Assembly (NCBI GenBank): GCA_963791905.1
Contig: CAWBTX010000005.1
Span: 1 to 64,000 of the forward strand
Direction of reading: 5' to 3'
Source: Gaiellasilicea sp963791905
Lineage (GTDB): Bacteria; Actinomycetota; Thermoleophilia; Gaiellales; Gaiellaceae
Length of the DNA: 64,000 nt
Shown: positions 9,001 to 19,144 of the stretch, one piece after another
Position numbering within the stretch: position 1 is the first letter of the stretch
Layout: each line of letters begins with the position of its first letter
The notes under the pieces: model-generated
What the model was told of the DNA's origin: nothing
Databases searched by the model: none
What the model saw: the letters and a program-made list of their open reading frames with translations, nothing else
Program-made: the position numbers and the translations under genes

Positions 9001-10717
9001 CCAGGGCGGCGGGCGGACTGAGCGCATCTACCTCGGGGCGCTCGAGATCTACCGGGAGCGCCAGGGGAACAACGCTCCCCACCTCGAGCGCCGCACGCTG
9101 CACATCGCAGACGACGTCGGCGGCATTGCGCAGATCGACGTCAAGACCCGCGACGACAACGGCGTCGACCCGGCCAACCCGCTCGACACTCCGCTCATCC
9201 GGTACCAGTACGGAAACCACCTCGGCTCCGCGCTCCTCGAGACGGACGCGGCCGGAACGCCGATCTCCTACGAGGAGTACCACCCGTTCGGTACCAGCGC
9301 CTACCGGTCGGGCAAGCCTGGGTTCGATCTGAGCCTGAAGCGATACCGTTTCAGCGGCAAGGAACGCGACGACGAGACGGGGCTGTACTACTTCGGGGCG
9401 CGGTACTACGCACCGTGGCTCGGCCGCTGGACGAGCCCGGATCCCGCCGGCTTCGTCGACGGGCTGAATCTGTACCGCTACTGCCGGAACAACCCGGTCA
9501 TGGTCGCCGACCCGAACGGGTGCCAGCCACCTGCGGAGGAGCAGCGCTGCGGCCGCCTAATGACCTCGGACCCGTGGGATGTCTGGGTCACGTTCGTGCC
9601 CCATCCGAGCGGGGAGGGGAGCATGGTCGTCAGCTGTGGACCGTACGTTGCTCCCGAGATCGTCGTGGAGGCCAAGGTGAAGCGCCCCAGGAGGCGACGG
9701 AAGCCGAAGCCTAAGCCGAAGGCCGAGCCTCCACCCCCGCCGCCGCCCCCGGAGCCGCCGGCTCCGAAGCCGTCGTCGCCGAGGACACTGGGGCTGGAGT
9801 CGTACACCGCCCCGGACGTCGTCACAGGTGCGACGACACAGACCCCCACCCCCCAACCCACCCCTGGCACGGGCGCCGCAGCGATGAGCCAGACCACCGC
9901 GGGTGGCGAGCGCTTCATCTGGGAGTACTCGTTCCCCGGGACCGGCGTCGCCGGCAGCCAGCGGGGCCGCATCCTGGAATGGATGTACGGGGTCCCCTGG
10001 CGGAGCAACACGGCCGGGATCGACGTGATCACCGACACCGCCGTGAAGCAGCTCAAGTCGACGTCGAGCTACGGGACGATCGGCGGAACCACGCGAAGCG
10101 CAACGCGTGACGCCGCCAACTGGATCCAGGACAACCCGGCCCAGGCGGGGTCGCGCCGTCCTCAGGCGGTGATCATCACGCCGACCGACGCGCCGGCTGA
10201 CGCCGTGCGTGAGCTCAGAACCGCCTTGAATCCCGGCCCTGGCAGAGTCATCCCGCCCAACTCGTTGCCGCCCGAGCACGTTCGCGGGCTCCCCGGCCGC
10301 TGGGGCACCGTCGGCGGCGGGCTCACGTTCTTCGGCGCTTTTTTCTCGATCTGGGGTCTCTACGGGGACATCGAGCGCGGCGACGTGCCGATGGGCGTCG
10401 CCGACACGCTCGGCACGGTGGGCGGCGGGCTCGAGCTCTACGCGCTCGCCACGGGCGGAACCGTTTTCGGGGTCAGCGCGGTGAGCGCCGGGCTGGTGCT
10501 CGGCGGCGCCGGCATCGCGATCGGCTCCGGTATCTACGCGTACCGCGCCTGGCAGCGCGGGGACACCGCCGGCGTCGTCGCCGGGATCGTCGGTGTCGCG
10601 GCGGGAGTCGCGATCGTGGCAGGCATCGTGTTCGGCGCGCCGCTCCTGCTGGCAGGGGGTCTGATCGCCGCAGCCGCCGTCGGCATCTTCCACTTTTTCC
10701 GATGGCTGTTCTCGTAG
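3062..10717 (+). CDS. Fused TcB-TcC toxin component (SpvB/RHS cocoon) with C-terminal toxin
   Basis: A 2551-codon frame. Residues ~45-430 match the SpvB/TcB N-terminus (SLPKGGGAIRGIGEKF). FG-GAP/VCBS-like repeats follow at ~445-690 (DLAGDGHLDLV, DLTGDGFADVL, DMSGDGLMDLV). A TcB middle region (~785-850) and RHS/YD repeats lead to the RHS core end at ~2094-2153 (RFSGKERDDETGLYYFGARY ... DPNG). The remaining ~400 residues are a separate toxin region. In Tc complexes B and C form a closed cocoon that autoproteolyses at the RHS core and delivers the C-terminal toxin through the TcA pore. Between ~7440 and ~7700 the frame is displaced and then restored, so two compensating indels occur there. The ATG lacks a clear ribosome-binding site; the true start may lie within 3062-3190. 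TcA follows 19 bp downstream. Confidence 0.88.
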   Translation: MRPDQVRRDANAQRRGVQPLQESLPAFHGREEDLRAPARAPHAPSISLPKGGGAIRGIGEKFAADPVSGTGRLTVPLAASPGRFGFGPELALSYDSGAGNGPFGVGWHLSLPTVTRKTELGLPQYRDAEGSDVFVLSEAEDLVPVVDAQGHPVVDETSVPEFAIQPYHPRIESDFGCIERWTRKADGDVHWRSLSPDNVLAVYGRDGSSRICDPADDRRVFSWLLCETRDDRGNAILYSYRQEDALGVDVTQPHEFGRGGADSPVRRANRYIKRIRYGNRVPLLDAAGRRPIDVSAQAIEDARWLFEVVFDYGEHSAAEPKSGDTGAWLCRNDPFSTYRAGFEIRTYRLCQRVLMFHHFPLEADIGQDCLVRSTEFAYRETRGIPTDRQRGNPAGSFIANVEQSGYVRATGGGYTRKSLPPLAFEYSEADISLEVQTLDPGSAENLPVGLDGASYLWIDLNGEGLAGVLTEQSNAWFYKPNLGGGRLGPLQRVASRPSLSNLGGSPQQLLDLAGDGHLDLVQLASEPAGFFEHTEDDDWERFMPFSSLPRLDWASPNVQLVDLTGDGFADVLVTDDDVLSWHASLAEEGFGPAQQVAHAVDEEHGPRLVLADGTETIFLADMSGDGLMDLVRIRSSEVCYWPNLGYGRFGAKVTMSNAPRLDRPDQFDPRRVRLADVDGSGVIDLFYIGRREIRLWFNESGNGWSAPHRLPDFSHLDNFSSVQVADLLGNGTACVVWSSPLPADAGRPLQYIDLMGGTKPHLLVGFVNNLGAETRIRYAASTSFYLADQMAGKPWITRLPFPVHVVEHVEQVDRISRTRFASRYRYHHGYFDGVEREFRGFAMVEQEDTEAFEDYILGVARVEGTQELAPELYQPPVTTRTWFHTGAYVGADRILHQLRDEYYLGQQHVPEPSLPVDMDEQEFRECVRALKGLALRQEVYSFDGSPEADEPYSVTESNYDVRRVQRRGEQPNAVFFPYGCETLTFVYERNPSDPRVAQSFNLEVGPYGNVVKSASVVYGRATVDPALPAEVIAAQRKLRIVYGEADYAPDLDRRNPVPTYRLRAPHEIRDYEVTGVAPAAERFELGELRSAIAGTAAIPYEAIANETDGQRRLLSHVRTLFRGDDLAVLPLGQWDSLGLTFESYRLAFTPGVVATHYAGVVTDADFTDAGYVHFDGDANWWIPSGTAVYPTDPAAHFYLAVGGRDGLGLESVATFDQYDLLPEALRATQAEWTEVSAVNDYRLLAPRIVTDPNENRLAVEFDPLGLIVKSAVMGKAGVAEGDTLADPTARIEYDLFNWMLNGKPNFSHVFAREEHGAANPRWQESFLHYNGGGEVAMIKAQAHPGKALQANPDGTTTEVDANPRWVGNGRTILNNKGNPVKSYEPFFSVTHEYESEEVLRTVGATAVRFYDAAGRNIRTDFPNGTFSRTTFDAWTQRLHDANDTVLESTWYSDRGSPDPADSARAVERPRTARGLAGRKARRDAGGRSLRQPWARGSQHRRLRRRQDGVDANRQRPHRAPRSHVRRAGTRGRKRVHRHGPRPRPRAERRARSSLDLSNVLGLLVRTWDEHGRTFRAEYDALHRPISTFAEEPGRPEKLFNYVVYGDRHPDAVQRNLRGAAHQIFDPAGMVRVQTIDFKGNPTSVERVLALDYSALPDWGALASQPDYAAVQTAASPRLATAEPFAADTSYDALSRPTELLLPGGTVMRPAYNEANFLSSLAVQIEGQGPFIDFLRDQDYDAKGQRRFARYGNDVLTTYTYDPDTYRLTNILTAKSGAPAADSLQNFHYTYDPVGNITQLRDDAQETHFFDNAVVKPEFLYEYDALSQLVKATGREHAGLANNTSEIVESLPHPNDPGAVRNYTEHYDYDLLGNLLEVRHVAAGGAGTWTRHYHYAYQDDPADSTNRLASTSLPGDPEGGPYSVTYSYDPLGNMDRLRTPNPGELVWNLLDQLEQVDLGGGGTAHYTYSVAGQRVRKVIERQGGGRTERIYLGALEIYRERQGNNAPHLERRTLHIADDVGGIAQIDVKTRDDNGVDPANPLDTPLIRYQYGNHLGSALLETDAAGTPISYEEYHPFGTSAYRSGKPGFDLSLKRYRFSGKERDDETGLYYFGARYYAPWLGRWTSPDPAGFVDGLNLYRYCRNNPVMVADPNGCQPPAEEQRCGRLMTSDPWDVWVTFVPHPSGEGSMVVSCGPYVAPEIVVEAKVKRPRRRRKPKPKPKAEPPPPPPPPEPPAPKPSSPRTLGLESYTAPDVVTGATTQTPTPQPTPGTGAAAMSQTTAGGERFIWEYSFPGTGVAGSQRGRILEWMYGVPWRSNTAGIDVITDTAVKQLKSTSSYGTIGGTTRSATRDAANWIQDNPAQAGSRRPQAVIITPTDAPADAVRELRTALNPGPGRVIPPNSLPPEHVRGLPGRWGTVGGGLTFFGAFFSIWGLYGDIERGDVPMGVADTLGTVGGGLELYALATGGTVFGVSAVSAGLVLGGAGIAIGSGIYAYRAWQRGDTAGVVAGIVGVAAGVAIVAGIVFGAPLLLAGGLIAAAAVGIFHFFRWLFS
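9522..10714 (+). other. Hypervariable toxin region of the TcC part
   Basis: This covers residues ~2154-2551, behind the RHS core end. A basic stretch (KRPRRRRKPKPKPK) and a proline run link to a domain with E2306 (RILEWMYG), D2321 (GIDVITD) and Q2330-x-K2332 (KQLKS). That spacing resembles a PD-(D/E)xK nuclease core. A hydrophobic, glycine-rich tail (~2430-2551) follows with several possible membrane segments. Nuclease activity is inferred from motif spacing alone. The tail could aid membrane passage or be a second module. Confidence 0.5.
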
Positions 10718-10736
10718 CCCGAAGGAGGAACGAGTG

Positions 10737-12205
10737 ATGGAAAGCCATGTCCCTTCCAAGCTCGTGGTGGTCGGGCGGATTGCAAACGCGAGGAACGAGC
10801 CGCTCGCGGGCCGAACCGTCCGCGCGTTCGACCGGGATCCGGAGCGGGGTGAGCTCGAGCTCGGCCCGGCGGCAGCCACGGATGCAGAAGGCCGCTACAC
10901 GATCGGCTTCACAACCCTCGATCTCACGCCCGGCCGGATGGAGGGAGGCGGCCCCGACGTCTTCGTCCGCGTCTTCGACGGTGGTGGCGGGGATGGCAGC
11001 GGCGAGGCGGTCGCCGAAAGCGAGACGAGGCTCCACGTCAAGCGTCGCGTCACGCTGAACGTCGTCGTGCCGGAGCGCGCCAGCGAGCCGGCCCCCGAGC
11101 CGAAGGAGGACCCGAAAGACCCCGTGCTCCGTGTCCACGGGATCGTGCGGAACGAGGTGGGCGAGCTACTGACGAACGTCACCGTAAGCGCCTTCGATCG
11201 CGACCTGAGAAGCGAACAGCTGCTCGGTTCCTCCCCCGTGAAGAAGGGGCGATACGAGATCAAGTACAAGCGCTCGCAGTTCAACAAGGCCGAGAAGAAG
11301 GCCGCAGATCTCGTCTTGAAGGTCCTCGAGCGCGGCGAGAGGGAGCGGTTCGTGAGCCCGATCCACTACAACGCGCCGCCGGATCTCGAGTGGGACCTGT
11401 CGCTGTCCGGGAAGCGGTTCGCAGGTCCCGCGGACTGGCAGGTCCTCACGGACAGCCTGACGCCGCTGCTCGACGGCGTCGCGCCCAAGGACCTGCGGGA
11501 GGACGAGCAGTTCGAGGACATCTCCTTTCTCGCGGGCGAGACGGATCGGAGCCGACTCGACATCGGCAGGTGGATCGCCTGCTTCCGCTTGGCCGACAAG
11601 ACCGACCGCGAGGAGGTCTCGCTCGCGCCGGAGGTGTTCTTCGCCTTTCTGGGCCAAGGCCAGCCGTCGATTTTCTACGACTCGCTGATCGAGGACATGC
11701 AGCATCCGGACCGCGTCGCGCTTCTCGAGGACAAGATCCTGCGGGCGCTGGCGGAGCTGACGCCGGACCTGCAGGAGTCCCTGTTGCGAAAGGCGACGGA
11801 CGAGAACCTGATCCCGGCGCGCGTCGCCCCTCAGATCGAGGAGATCCTCGGAACGCTGGGTCGCATCAAGCTGCGCTATGCCTCGGAGGGAACATTCGGG
11901 GGCGGGAAGGGAACGATCAGCGAGCTGCTCGAGCTGACGCCCACGAAGAAGGAGGATCAAGCGGCGTTCGTGACCGCGTTCGCCGCCCACACCGGGCCGC
12001 TGACGGCGTTCTGGCAGAAGATCGAGGAAGACAAGGTGCTCGAGCCGGACGTCGTGCAGCAGGTGAAACTGACCTTTGCGCTCGGGGCGCTGACGCGAAA
12101 TCACATTCCCCTCGTCGGCGCGCTCCTGGAGCGCTTTCAGCGGGGGGAGCTCGACTCTCCTCGTGAGCTCGCGAGGCTCGGCCGGTCGGAGTGGACCGCA
12201 CTCTT
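10737..12205 (+). CDS. TcA N-terminal segment with twin carboxypeptidase-regulatory-like domains
   Basis: This is the first intact frame of the TcA gene, about 490 residues. Two related beta-sandwich repeats open it: VVVGRIANARNEPLAGRTV at residue ~10 and LRVHGIVRNEVGELLTNVTV at ~132. Each is followed by an AFDRD motif and a GRY turn. Such CarboxypepD_reg-like domains are not part of classical Photorhabdus TcA and may serve as surface or receptor-facing add-ons. From about residue 230 the sequence is alpha-helical, as in the TcA shell. The frame continues open to 12521, but coherent coding moves to another frame near 12205. Confidence 0.7.
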
Positions 12206-12727
12206 CCGGCAAGCCCGGCCCGGACGGGAAGCCGATCGGCGTTCCGGTCGAACATCGACGGCGCGACGGACGACAAGCGGATGGAGCAGTTCGGGGCGAT
12301 CCTCGAGCAGCAGCTCGAGCGTGCCTACCCGACGGCATCGTTCGCTGGAAAGCTGGAACGCGCCGAGAGCACGCCGCTCTCGGCCAAGACGGATCTCGTC
12401 CGCTTCCTCGACACGAACCCGAGGTTCCAGCTCGACCGGTACCGCGCAGACCACTACCTCGCCGAGAACCCGAACGCTCTCGCGGACATCGACAACAAGG
12501 ACACGCTGGTCACGGAGCTGAAGTCCGTGCAGCGAGTCTTCCGGCTCGACCCCACGTACAAAGCCGTCGACGCGCTCCTGACGCGGAAGATCGATTCCGC
12601 CCAGAGGATCTACTTCATGGGACAGGGTCAGCTCGTCACGACCCTCGCCGACGCCGGGGTCAACAAGATCGAGGCCCGAAAGATCTACCGCAGGGCCGAG
12701 AACACGTACGCCTACGCGCTCGCGCTC

Positions 12728-15598
12728 TGTACGGCGACTACAACGCCGCGGTCAACGGTGTGATCCCGTTCGTCGTCCCAAAGCTCCAGCTCGACGAGGA
12801 GACACAGGCGAAGGTCGCCGTCCTGCCGAATCTCCAGACGCTCTTCGGGTCGCTCGACTACTGCGAGTGCCGACACTGCCGCTCCGTCTACAGCCCCGCC
12901 GCGTACTTCGTCGACGTCATGCGGTTTCTCGGCGACCGCGGCACGCAGGGGACGACGATCAACGCGGGCAAGAACGTCCGGCAGGTGCTCCTGGAGCGGC
13001 GCCCAGACCTTGGCGACGTCGAGCTCAGCTGCGAGAACACCAACACCGCGCTCCCCTACATCGATCTCGTGAACGAGATCCTCGAGGACGTCGTCGCGCC
13101 CCCGGTCCCCGTGACGCTGAGCGGCGGCATCGAGGTCGACCTCGTCGCGGGCCCGATCAAGCCGTCGGTGCGGAACGAGCTCACGTCGAAGTCGGTGGCC
13201 ATCGCCGACGACGCTGAGGTCTACGCGCCGGACAGCCGGAGCCGCTGGGCGATCCGCGACTCGGGCCACGCCTACTCGGTGTTCAAGGCGGGGGCGAGGC
13301 TCCAGCTGCTCCCGACGCGCCAGTCGTTCCTGTCGGCCGCGGAGCTGCGGGCGAACCCCGAGTACACGAACCAAGCCGCGTACGCGAAGCTGAAGTCCGA
13401 GGTCTTCCCGCTCGACCTCCCATTCGATCTCTCGTCCGAGCAGACGCGGCGATATCTCGACCACCTCGGCCTACCGCACCCGCGGCTGCTCGAGCTCTTC
13501 CAGCAGGTGCTCGCCGACGGCGTCACGCTCTCGCCGACCGATCTCCAGATCGACTGCGCCTGGCTCGGGATCACCGAGACCGAGCGCCGGCTCCTCACCG
13601 GGACGCTTCCGGGCAAGCAGCCCTGGGACTTCTGGGGGCTCGCGGAAGCGGGGAACGACATCCCTGACCCGGAGAACCCGGCCGATCCGACCGCGAACCA
13701 CACGGGCACGTGGATCGATGTGCTCGGCCACGTGAACGTGATGCTGAACCGCGCCGGGCTCGCGTACACCGAGCTCCTTCAGCTGCTCGACATGCGGTAC
13801 GTCAACCCCAACGGCGGCATCGACATCCTCGATACCGCCGATCCGAACGCAGCCAGCTGCGATACGTCCACGTTCACGATCCGGAATCTCAGCGTCGGCC
13901 CGCTGACGCGGATGCACCGCTTCGTCCGGCTGTGGCGACAGCTGGGGTGCGAGATGTGGGAGCTCGACCTCCTGCTGCCCGACGCCAATCCCGCACCGAA
14001 CGTCATCGATAAGCGGATCACCGACGCGGCCCTCGAGGACCTGTCCCGGATGAACAGGCTGCGCGACGAGACCGGCCTCGATTGGCGCGTCCTCAACAGC
14101 CTGTACCGCGGGATCGACCACGATGCCTACGTCGATCGCACGAAGGAGGGCGCGCCGGCGGTCCAGACGCTGTACGAGCGGCTCTTCCGTAACCGGCTCG
14201 TGGATGCGGTGGCGAGCTTCCCGCCCGACCCGAGCCAGATCACCGGCACGATCGCGGACAGCGTTCCGGGCATCCTCGCCGCCTTCCGCATCAAGGAGAC
14301 GGATCTCGACCTGATCCTGGTCGATCGTGGTCTCGCCGAGACCGCCGGCCTCGACGTGAGCGTTCTGAGCGGCATCTACCGGATCACGGCGCTCGCACGT
14401 GCCCTCGGGCTCAGCGTCGACGCCTTCCTCCGCCTGAAGCGGCTCTGGGCCCAGGACCCGTTCGGCGACCCAGAGTTGACGCGGAGATTCGTGGGGCTGC
14501 ACCGGCGCGTGGCGGACTCCGCCTTCTCGGTCGTGGAGCTGGACTACCTGCTTGGGCACTCGTTCACGCGGAACTCCGGCGTGGCGCTCGAGGACAAGGC
14601 GATCGTGACGGTGCTCCAGTCGCTTCGCGACGGCCTGCAGAAGATCACCGACGACGTGAGCCGCAAGCCGGAGGAGACGAAGGAGGCCTACGTCCGCAGC
14701 AAGCTCGGCCGCCTGCCTGCATTGACCAGGGACGCCGACCAAGGTGTGGCCCTTGCGATCATCGACGGCACCTGGACCGGCACCCAGGCCGAGCGCGACG
14801 CCTTCATCGACACCTTCTTCGCTGGCGTCCTCGACCTCGCGGTCGCGAAGACCAAGCTCGCGCCAATCGCAGGCGGGCTCTCGCCGGCGGCACACCAGGA
14901 GGAGGTCGACGAGCGCTTCGACTACCTCCAGCCCGAACTGGAGCGCTTCCTACTGCAGACCTCGAAGGATGCCTTCATCCGCGAGAAGATCGCGGAAGTC
15001 CTCCAGCTCGACGTGCCCTCGGCCGGCGTCCTTCTGACCGGGCTGAAGCTCCCAGGAGGCACCGACCCGCTACTCGCGGAGATCAACGACGACCGCCTGC
15101 TCGACAGGCAGGCCGACGGCTCGTACCAGTTCACGCTCGACGAAGCGAACTTCCCTGCGATCTTCAAGTCCCTGCGTCTGCTGCACAAGGACGCGATGAT
15201 GGTCGGCAAGCTCGACCTGACGCCTGCAGAGCTGTCGTGGTGGCTGGACGGCAGTCACGCAGCGGACATGGGATGGATGCATCCGGGCGATTTCCCGCTC
15301 GACACGACCACGCCGGTCGACATCGCGAAGTGGGTGGCGATCCAGCGCTTCTTCGCCTGGAGGGCCGAGCTGCCGAGGTCGGAGCTGACCGCGATCGAGT
15401 TCGCGACGAGCGTGCTCGACACCGCGACGTTGTCCAGCGCGAACCTGACCGATCTCGCCCAGCTGACCGCCTCCGACGTCGACGACGTCACGGCCCTCGC
15501 GACGGCCTTCCACTGGGTCGACCAGGCGACGGCATTCGACGTGATCAAGCGGGAGCTGCGGAAGTCGGCCAGCCTCGTGCGCATCACGGACTGCATGC
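12728..15598 (+). CDS. TcA central segment (VRP1/SpvA-like)
   Basis: This is the longest uninterrupted part of TcA, about 957 residues. It starts at GDYNAAVNGVIPFVV and contains the VRP1 signature CECRHCRSVYSPAAYFVDV, followed by long helical repeats and WIDVLGHVNVMLNRAGL-type motifs found in virulence plasmid 28.1-kDa A proteins and TcA. It breaks at 15598, where one extra base moves coding to the next frame (LRRLGVNADRAIDW). Confidence 0.7.
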
Positions 15599-18500
15599 AA
15601 CGCGCTCCGCCGGCTCGGCGTCAACGCCGACCGCGCCATCGACTGGGCGACCGCAGAACCCGGCGACGCGGTCGCCGAGAGCCTCAAGCAGACCGTCAAG
15701 GCCAAGTACGACCTGCAGCAGTGGCTGAAGGTGATCGAGCCGCTCCAGGACGACTTCCGCGAGCAGAAGCGCGACGCCCTCGTGAGCTGGCTCGTCGCGC
15801 ATCCCGACCAGGCCCAGGGACAGAGCTGGTCCGACCCGGACGGGCTGTACAGCTACTTCCTCATCGACGTCGAGATGAGCGCGTGCATGCTCACCTCCCG
15901 CCTGAAGCAGGCGGCCGCCTCGACGCAGCTCTTCGTCCAGCGCTGCCTGCTGAACCTCGAGCTCGACATCCTCGCCAAGACGGATCTCGACCCGAAGTGG
16001 AAGCAGTGGCGGTGGATGAAGCGCTACCGCGTGTGGGAGGCCAATCGAAAGGTCTTCCTGTACCCGGAGAACTGGATCGAGCCCGAGCTGCGCGACGAGA
16101 AGTCACCGTTCTTCAAGGAGTTGGAGGCACGAGCTGCAGCAGAACGACGTCACGACGGACTCGGCGGAGCGCGCCTACCTCAACTACCTCGAGAAGCTCG
16201 ACAGCGTCGCGAATCTCGAGATCCGTGCGATCCACAACGAGACGATCAGCCCGGAGGAGTCGGTGCTGCACGTGTTCGGTCGATCGCGGAGCAGCGAGGC
16301 GCCGGAGTACTACTACCGCACGCGGATCAACCGCGGCCGCTGGACGCCGTGGGAGAAGGTCGACCTCGACATCAAGTCGAACCACCTCCTCGCCGGCGTC
16401 CACAACCGGCGTCTGTACCTGCTCTGGCCGCAGTTCCTCGACAAGGCGAGCGACCCCCCGGCGACGATGGCGACGCCGAGCGCCAGTTCGACTGCCCCGA
16501 TCGTGCAGCCGTCGAAGTACTGGGAGGTCCGGCTCTTCTGGAGCGAGCTCAAGAAGGGCAAGTGGACGCCGAAGGTCCTGTCCGACGCGTTTGCGCAGCA
16601 GTACCACGTGGCGGCCGGCGGCGACCGACCGTGAGAACGTCGAGTTCCGGACACGGTTGGCGCCGAACGTTCAGGTCCGGATGTACAGCTCGACGTCGCC
16701 CGCAACGCAGGCCCCGACCAGCGCCGTGGCTGTTCGACAAGGTCGGCAACCAGGTGACGCGGCAGCCCGTCTCCGTCTTCGAACACATCATCTCGCCGCC
16801 CGAGAGCCAGTACCGCAACAACCTGATCGCCGCACACCACCGCCTCGCAGTACTTCTACTACTCGACCGTCGAGGAGACCGGCAAGCCGCACGCCGTCTC
16901 GGCACACGAGAACGCGCCGTCGATCAGGCTGCTGCGCCAGGCGAGCTCCGGCTTGACCTACTCCGTCATCGACTCACAGGCGAAGGCGTTCCTCGGCGAC
17001 GGTTCATTCTTCGTCTGGGACCCTCGCCACAGCTACTTCGTGGACTACAGCTGGCGGACCGACTACTCGTACTGGTCGCGAGCGTGGCACGCGCGCGTGA
17101 TCTCGAGGTTCACGTTCTTCATCCACTACCACCCGTATCGTGGAGCTCTTCATCAAGGAGCTCAACATCTGGGGGATCAAGGGTCTGCTGAACCGGCGGA
17201 TCCAGGTCGAGCCCACGACGATTCCCGGCGAGTCCGGCGGCATTCAACTTCGCGACTATCAGCCCGACAGCGCCAACGTCGCTGCAGCCCTGGCCCGTCG
17301 AGGACGTGGACTTCAGCTACCTCGGCGCCGTACTCGCCGTACAACTGGGAGCTGTTCTTCCACGTGCCGTTCTTCATTGCGAACAAGCTCGCGGCAAACC
17401 AGCGCTTCGAGGAGGCGCTGGAGTGGTTCCACTACATCTTCGACCCGACGAGCACGGACACGGCGACGGCCGAACCCGGACACGCCGCAACAGAAGTACT
17501 GGGTCACGAAGCCGTTCTACGAGACCACCAAGGCGGACTACTACAAGCAGAAGATCGAGAACATCATGCTGGCGATCGCGAAGGGAGACGCCGAGCTGCG
17601 CGCCCAGGTCGCGCGAGTGGCGGAACAACCCGTTCAAGCCGCACCTGATCGCGCGCATGCGCACGGTCGCGTATCAGAAGAACGTCCTCATCAAGTACAT
17701 CCAGACGCTGATCGCCTGGGGCGACCAGCTTTTCCGGCAGGACACGATCGAGTCCATGAACGAGGCGACGCAGCTCTACATCCTCGCCGCCTCGATCCTC
17801 GGGCCGCGGCCGAAGAGCATCCCGCGGGACGTGGCGAACCCGATCAAGACCTTCTACCAGCTGCAGCAGGAGGGGATCGACGACTTCGGCAACGTCCTCA
17901 AGGAGGTCGAGAACCTGCTGCCGCCGCCGCCCTCGATGAACGGCGCCGGCCCGGAGAGCCCCGGAGCTGCCCCGTCTCGACGTCCTGTACTTCGGCATTC
18001 CCAACAACGAGAAGCTGCTGGCGCTGTGGGACACGGTCGCGGACCGGCTCTTCAAGATCCGGCACTGCATGAACATCGAGGGCGTCGTTCGCCAGCTGCC
18101 GCTGTTCGAGCCTCCCATCGACCCGGCTCTGCTCGTCAAGGCCGCTGCCGCCGGGGCTCGACATCGGCGCGGCCCTTAGCGACATAAATGCGCCCCTGCC
18201 GCTCTACCGGTTCCCGATCATGCATCCAGCGCGCGATCGACATCTGCAACGAGGTGCGAGATCCTCGGCGCCGCGATGCTCTCTGCCCTCGAGAAACGGG
18301 ACGCAGAGGCGCTTCGCGCTCCTTCGGTCCACGCACGAGCAGACCCTGCTCGACCACGTCCGCATCGTCCGCGAGAAACAGGTCGACGAAGCCGTACGGA
18401 CCAAGGAGGCTCTCGAGGAGTCGAGGAAGGTCGTCGACGAGCGGCGCCGGTACCACGAGCAGCTTGGTCGAGACGGTCTGAACGCGTGGGAGAACGCGAG

Positions 18501-19144
18501 TCTCGCGTTGTCCGGCGGAGCGGTCGTCGGCCGAAGTCGTGGCCACCGTCTTGAACGCCCTCGGGTCCGGCACCAGCCTGATTCCGGAGGTGAACGCAGG
18601 CGCGAGCGGCTTCGGCGGGTCACCGCACGTAACGCTGTCGCTCGGTGGCAAGAGCGTCACGAGCGGACTCAGCAAGGCCGCGGACGCATCCAGGGGCCTC
18701 GCCAGCAGTCTGCAGATGGGTGCCGGCATGACGGCGACGATCGGCGAATCACAACCGCCGCGCAGAGGACTGGCGCTACCAGCAGCGGCTCGCCGAGAAG
18801 GAGCTGCCGCAGATCGACAAGCAGATTCTCGCCGCCGACATCCGCAGTCAGATCGCCGACGCAGGAGCTCACCAATCAGCGACAAGCCAGATCGACGAGC
18901 GCACAGAAAGAGGACGAGTTCCTGCGGTCGAAGTTCACGAACCAGGAGCTCTACGACTGGATGCTCAGCCAGCTCTCGATCGTCTATTTCCAGAGCTACG
19001 AGCTCGCCTACGACCTCGCTAAGCGTGCCGAGCGTTGCTTCCGGTACGAGCTCGGTCTCACGGACTCGAGCTACGTCAAGTTCGGCTACTGGGACAGCCT
19101 CAAGAAGGGTTTGCTGTCGGGCGAGCGGCTGATGCTACGACCTT

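Noticed and set aside
13471..14895. 474-codon minus-strand frame opposite TcA
   Set aside because: Same kind of shadow. The plus strand carries the VRP1 motif.
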